Source: Treponema sp. (lineage in GTDB: Bacteria; Spirochaetota; Spirochaetia; Treponematales; Breznakiellaceae). Taken from it: a stretch of DNA of 13,092 nt. Numbering within the stretch: position 1 is the first letter of the stretch; each line of letters starts with the position of its first letter. Below are positions 13,043-13,092 of this stretch, in pieces. Where the stretch lies: contig JAIROB010000198.1 in NCBI GenBank assembly GCA_031257695.1, forward strand, positions 1-13,092, written 5' to 3'. The translations under genes were made by a program, and so were the position numbers. Below the pieces are notes generated by a model. That model saw only the letters and a list, made by a program, of their open reading frames with translations. It ran no database searches and had not been told where the DNA came from.

Positions 13043-13092
13043 GCCCCCTATGGGCCCGCCTTCAAACGGCACGGGGCTGCGCTCACACAAAG

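Noticed and set aside
12890..13092. CRISPR array
   Set aside because: The recurring sequences are one dispersed ~49-bp repeat and an inverted-repeat element, not regularly spaced direct repeats with spacers.

Overview
The window is a GC-rich (roughly 60% by eye) bacterial chromosome segment with tightly packed genes. Gene style points to a spirochaete of the Treponema/termite-gut type: a short 'GYGKMG' DapB, a DUF4015-type glycosidase-like protein, a LoaP-like NusG paralogue and many GC-rich palindromic repeats. This placement is inference from gene style only.

Layout. (1) Positions 1-615 hold the 3' part of a DUF4015 putative glycoside hydrolase. It overlaps tail-to-tail with an unrecognised 199-aa gene on the minus strand (598-1197). 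(2) A metallophosphoesterase gene runs divergently on the plus strand (1248-2000). (3) A minus-strand lysC-dapB pair (4220 to 2059) encodes aspartokinase and dihydrodipicolinate reductase, the first step and a later step of the lysine/diaminopimelate pathway, coupled by a 4-bp overlap. (4) A repeat region (about 4288-5103) holds an 18-bp terminal-repeat relic, copy 1 of a RAYT-like element, and a cluster of three strong hairpins. (5) A long plus-strand run (5167-12152) starts with a NusG/LoaP-like antiterminator. After a 223-bp structured gap come a FlaA1/CapD-type nucleotide-sugar 4,6-dehydratase and a DegT aminotransferase (11-bp overlap). A 15-bp gap then leads to three subunits of a xanthine dehydrogenase-like molybdenum hydroxylase (Mo subunit, 2Fe-2S subunit, FAD subunit; overlaps of 4 and 17 bp). 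(6) The right end (about 12161-13092) carries copy 2 of the RAYT-like element on the minus strand, direct copies of a ~49-bp repeat on both sides of it, and a 116-bp MITE that interrupts one of those repeats.

How the genes fit together. The antiterminator probably promotes transcription into the sugar-nucleotide genes behind it. The dehydratase plus aminotransferase would make a UDP-4-amino-4,6-dideoxy-HexNAc-type sugar for a surface polysaccharide or flagellin glycan. The hydroxylase genes follow so closely that they look co-transcribed, although no biochemical link to sugar synthesis is evident. The Mo subunit has lost several usual cofactor-contact motifs.

The most unusual content is the pair of RAYT-like genes. 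Both keep the family's outer framework and are related by mostly synonymous changes at their 5' ends, yet both lack the HUH histidines and apparently the nucleophilic tyrosine. They may be domesticated, non-catalytic single-strand DNA-hairpin binders.
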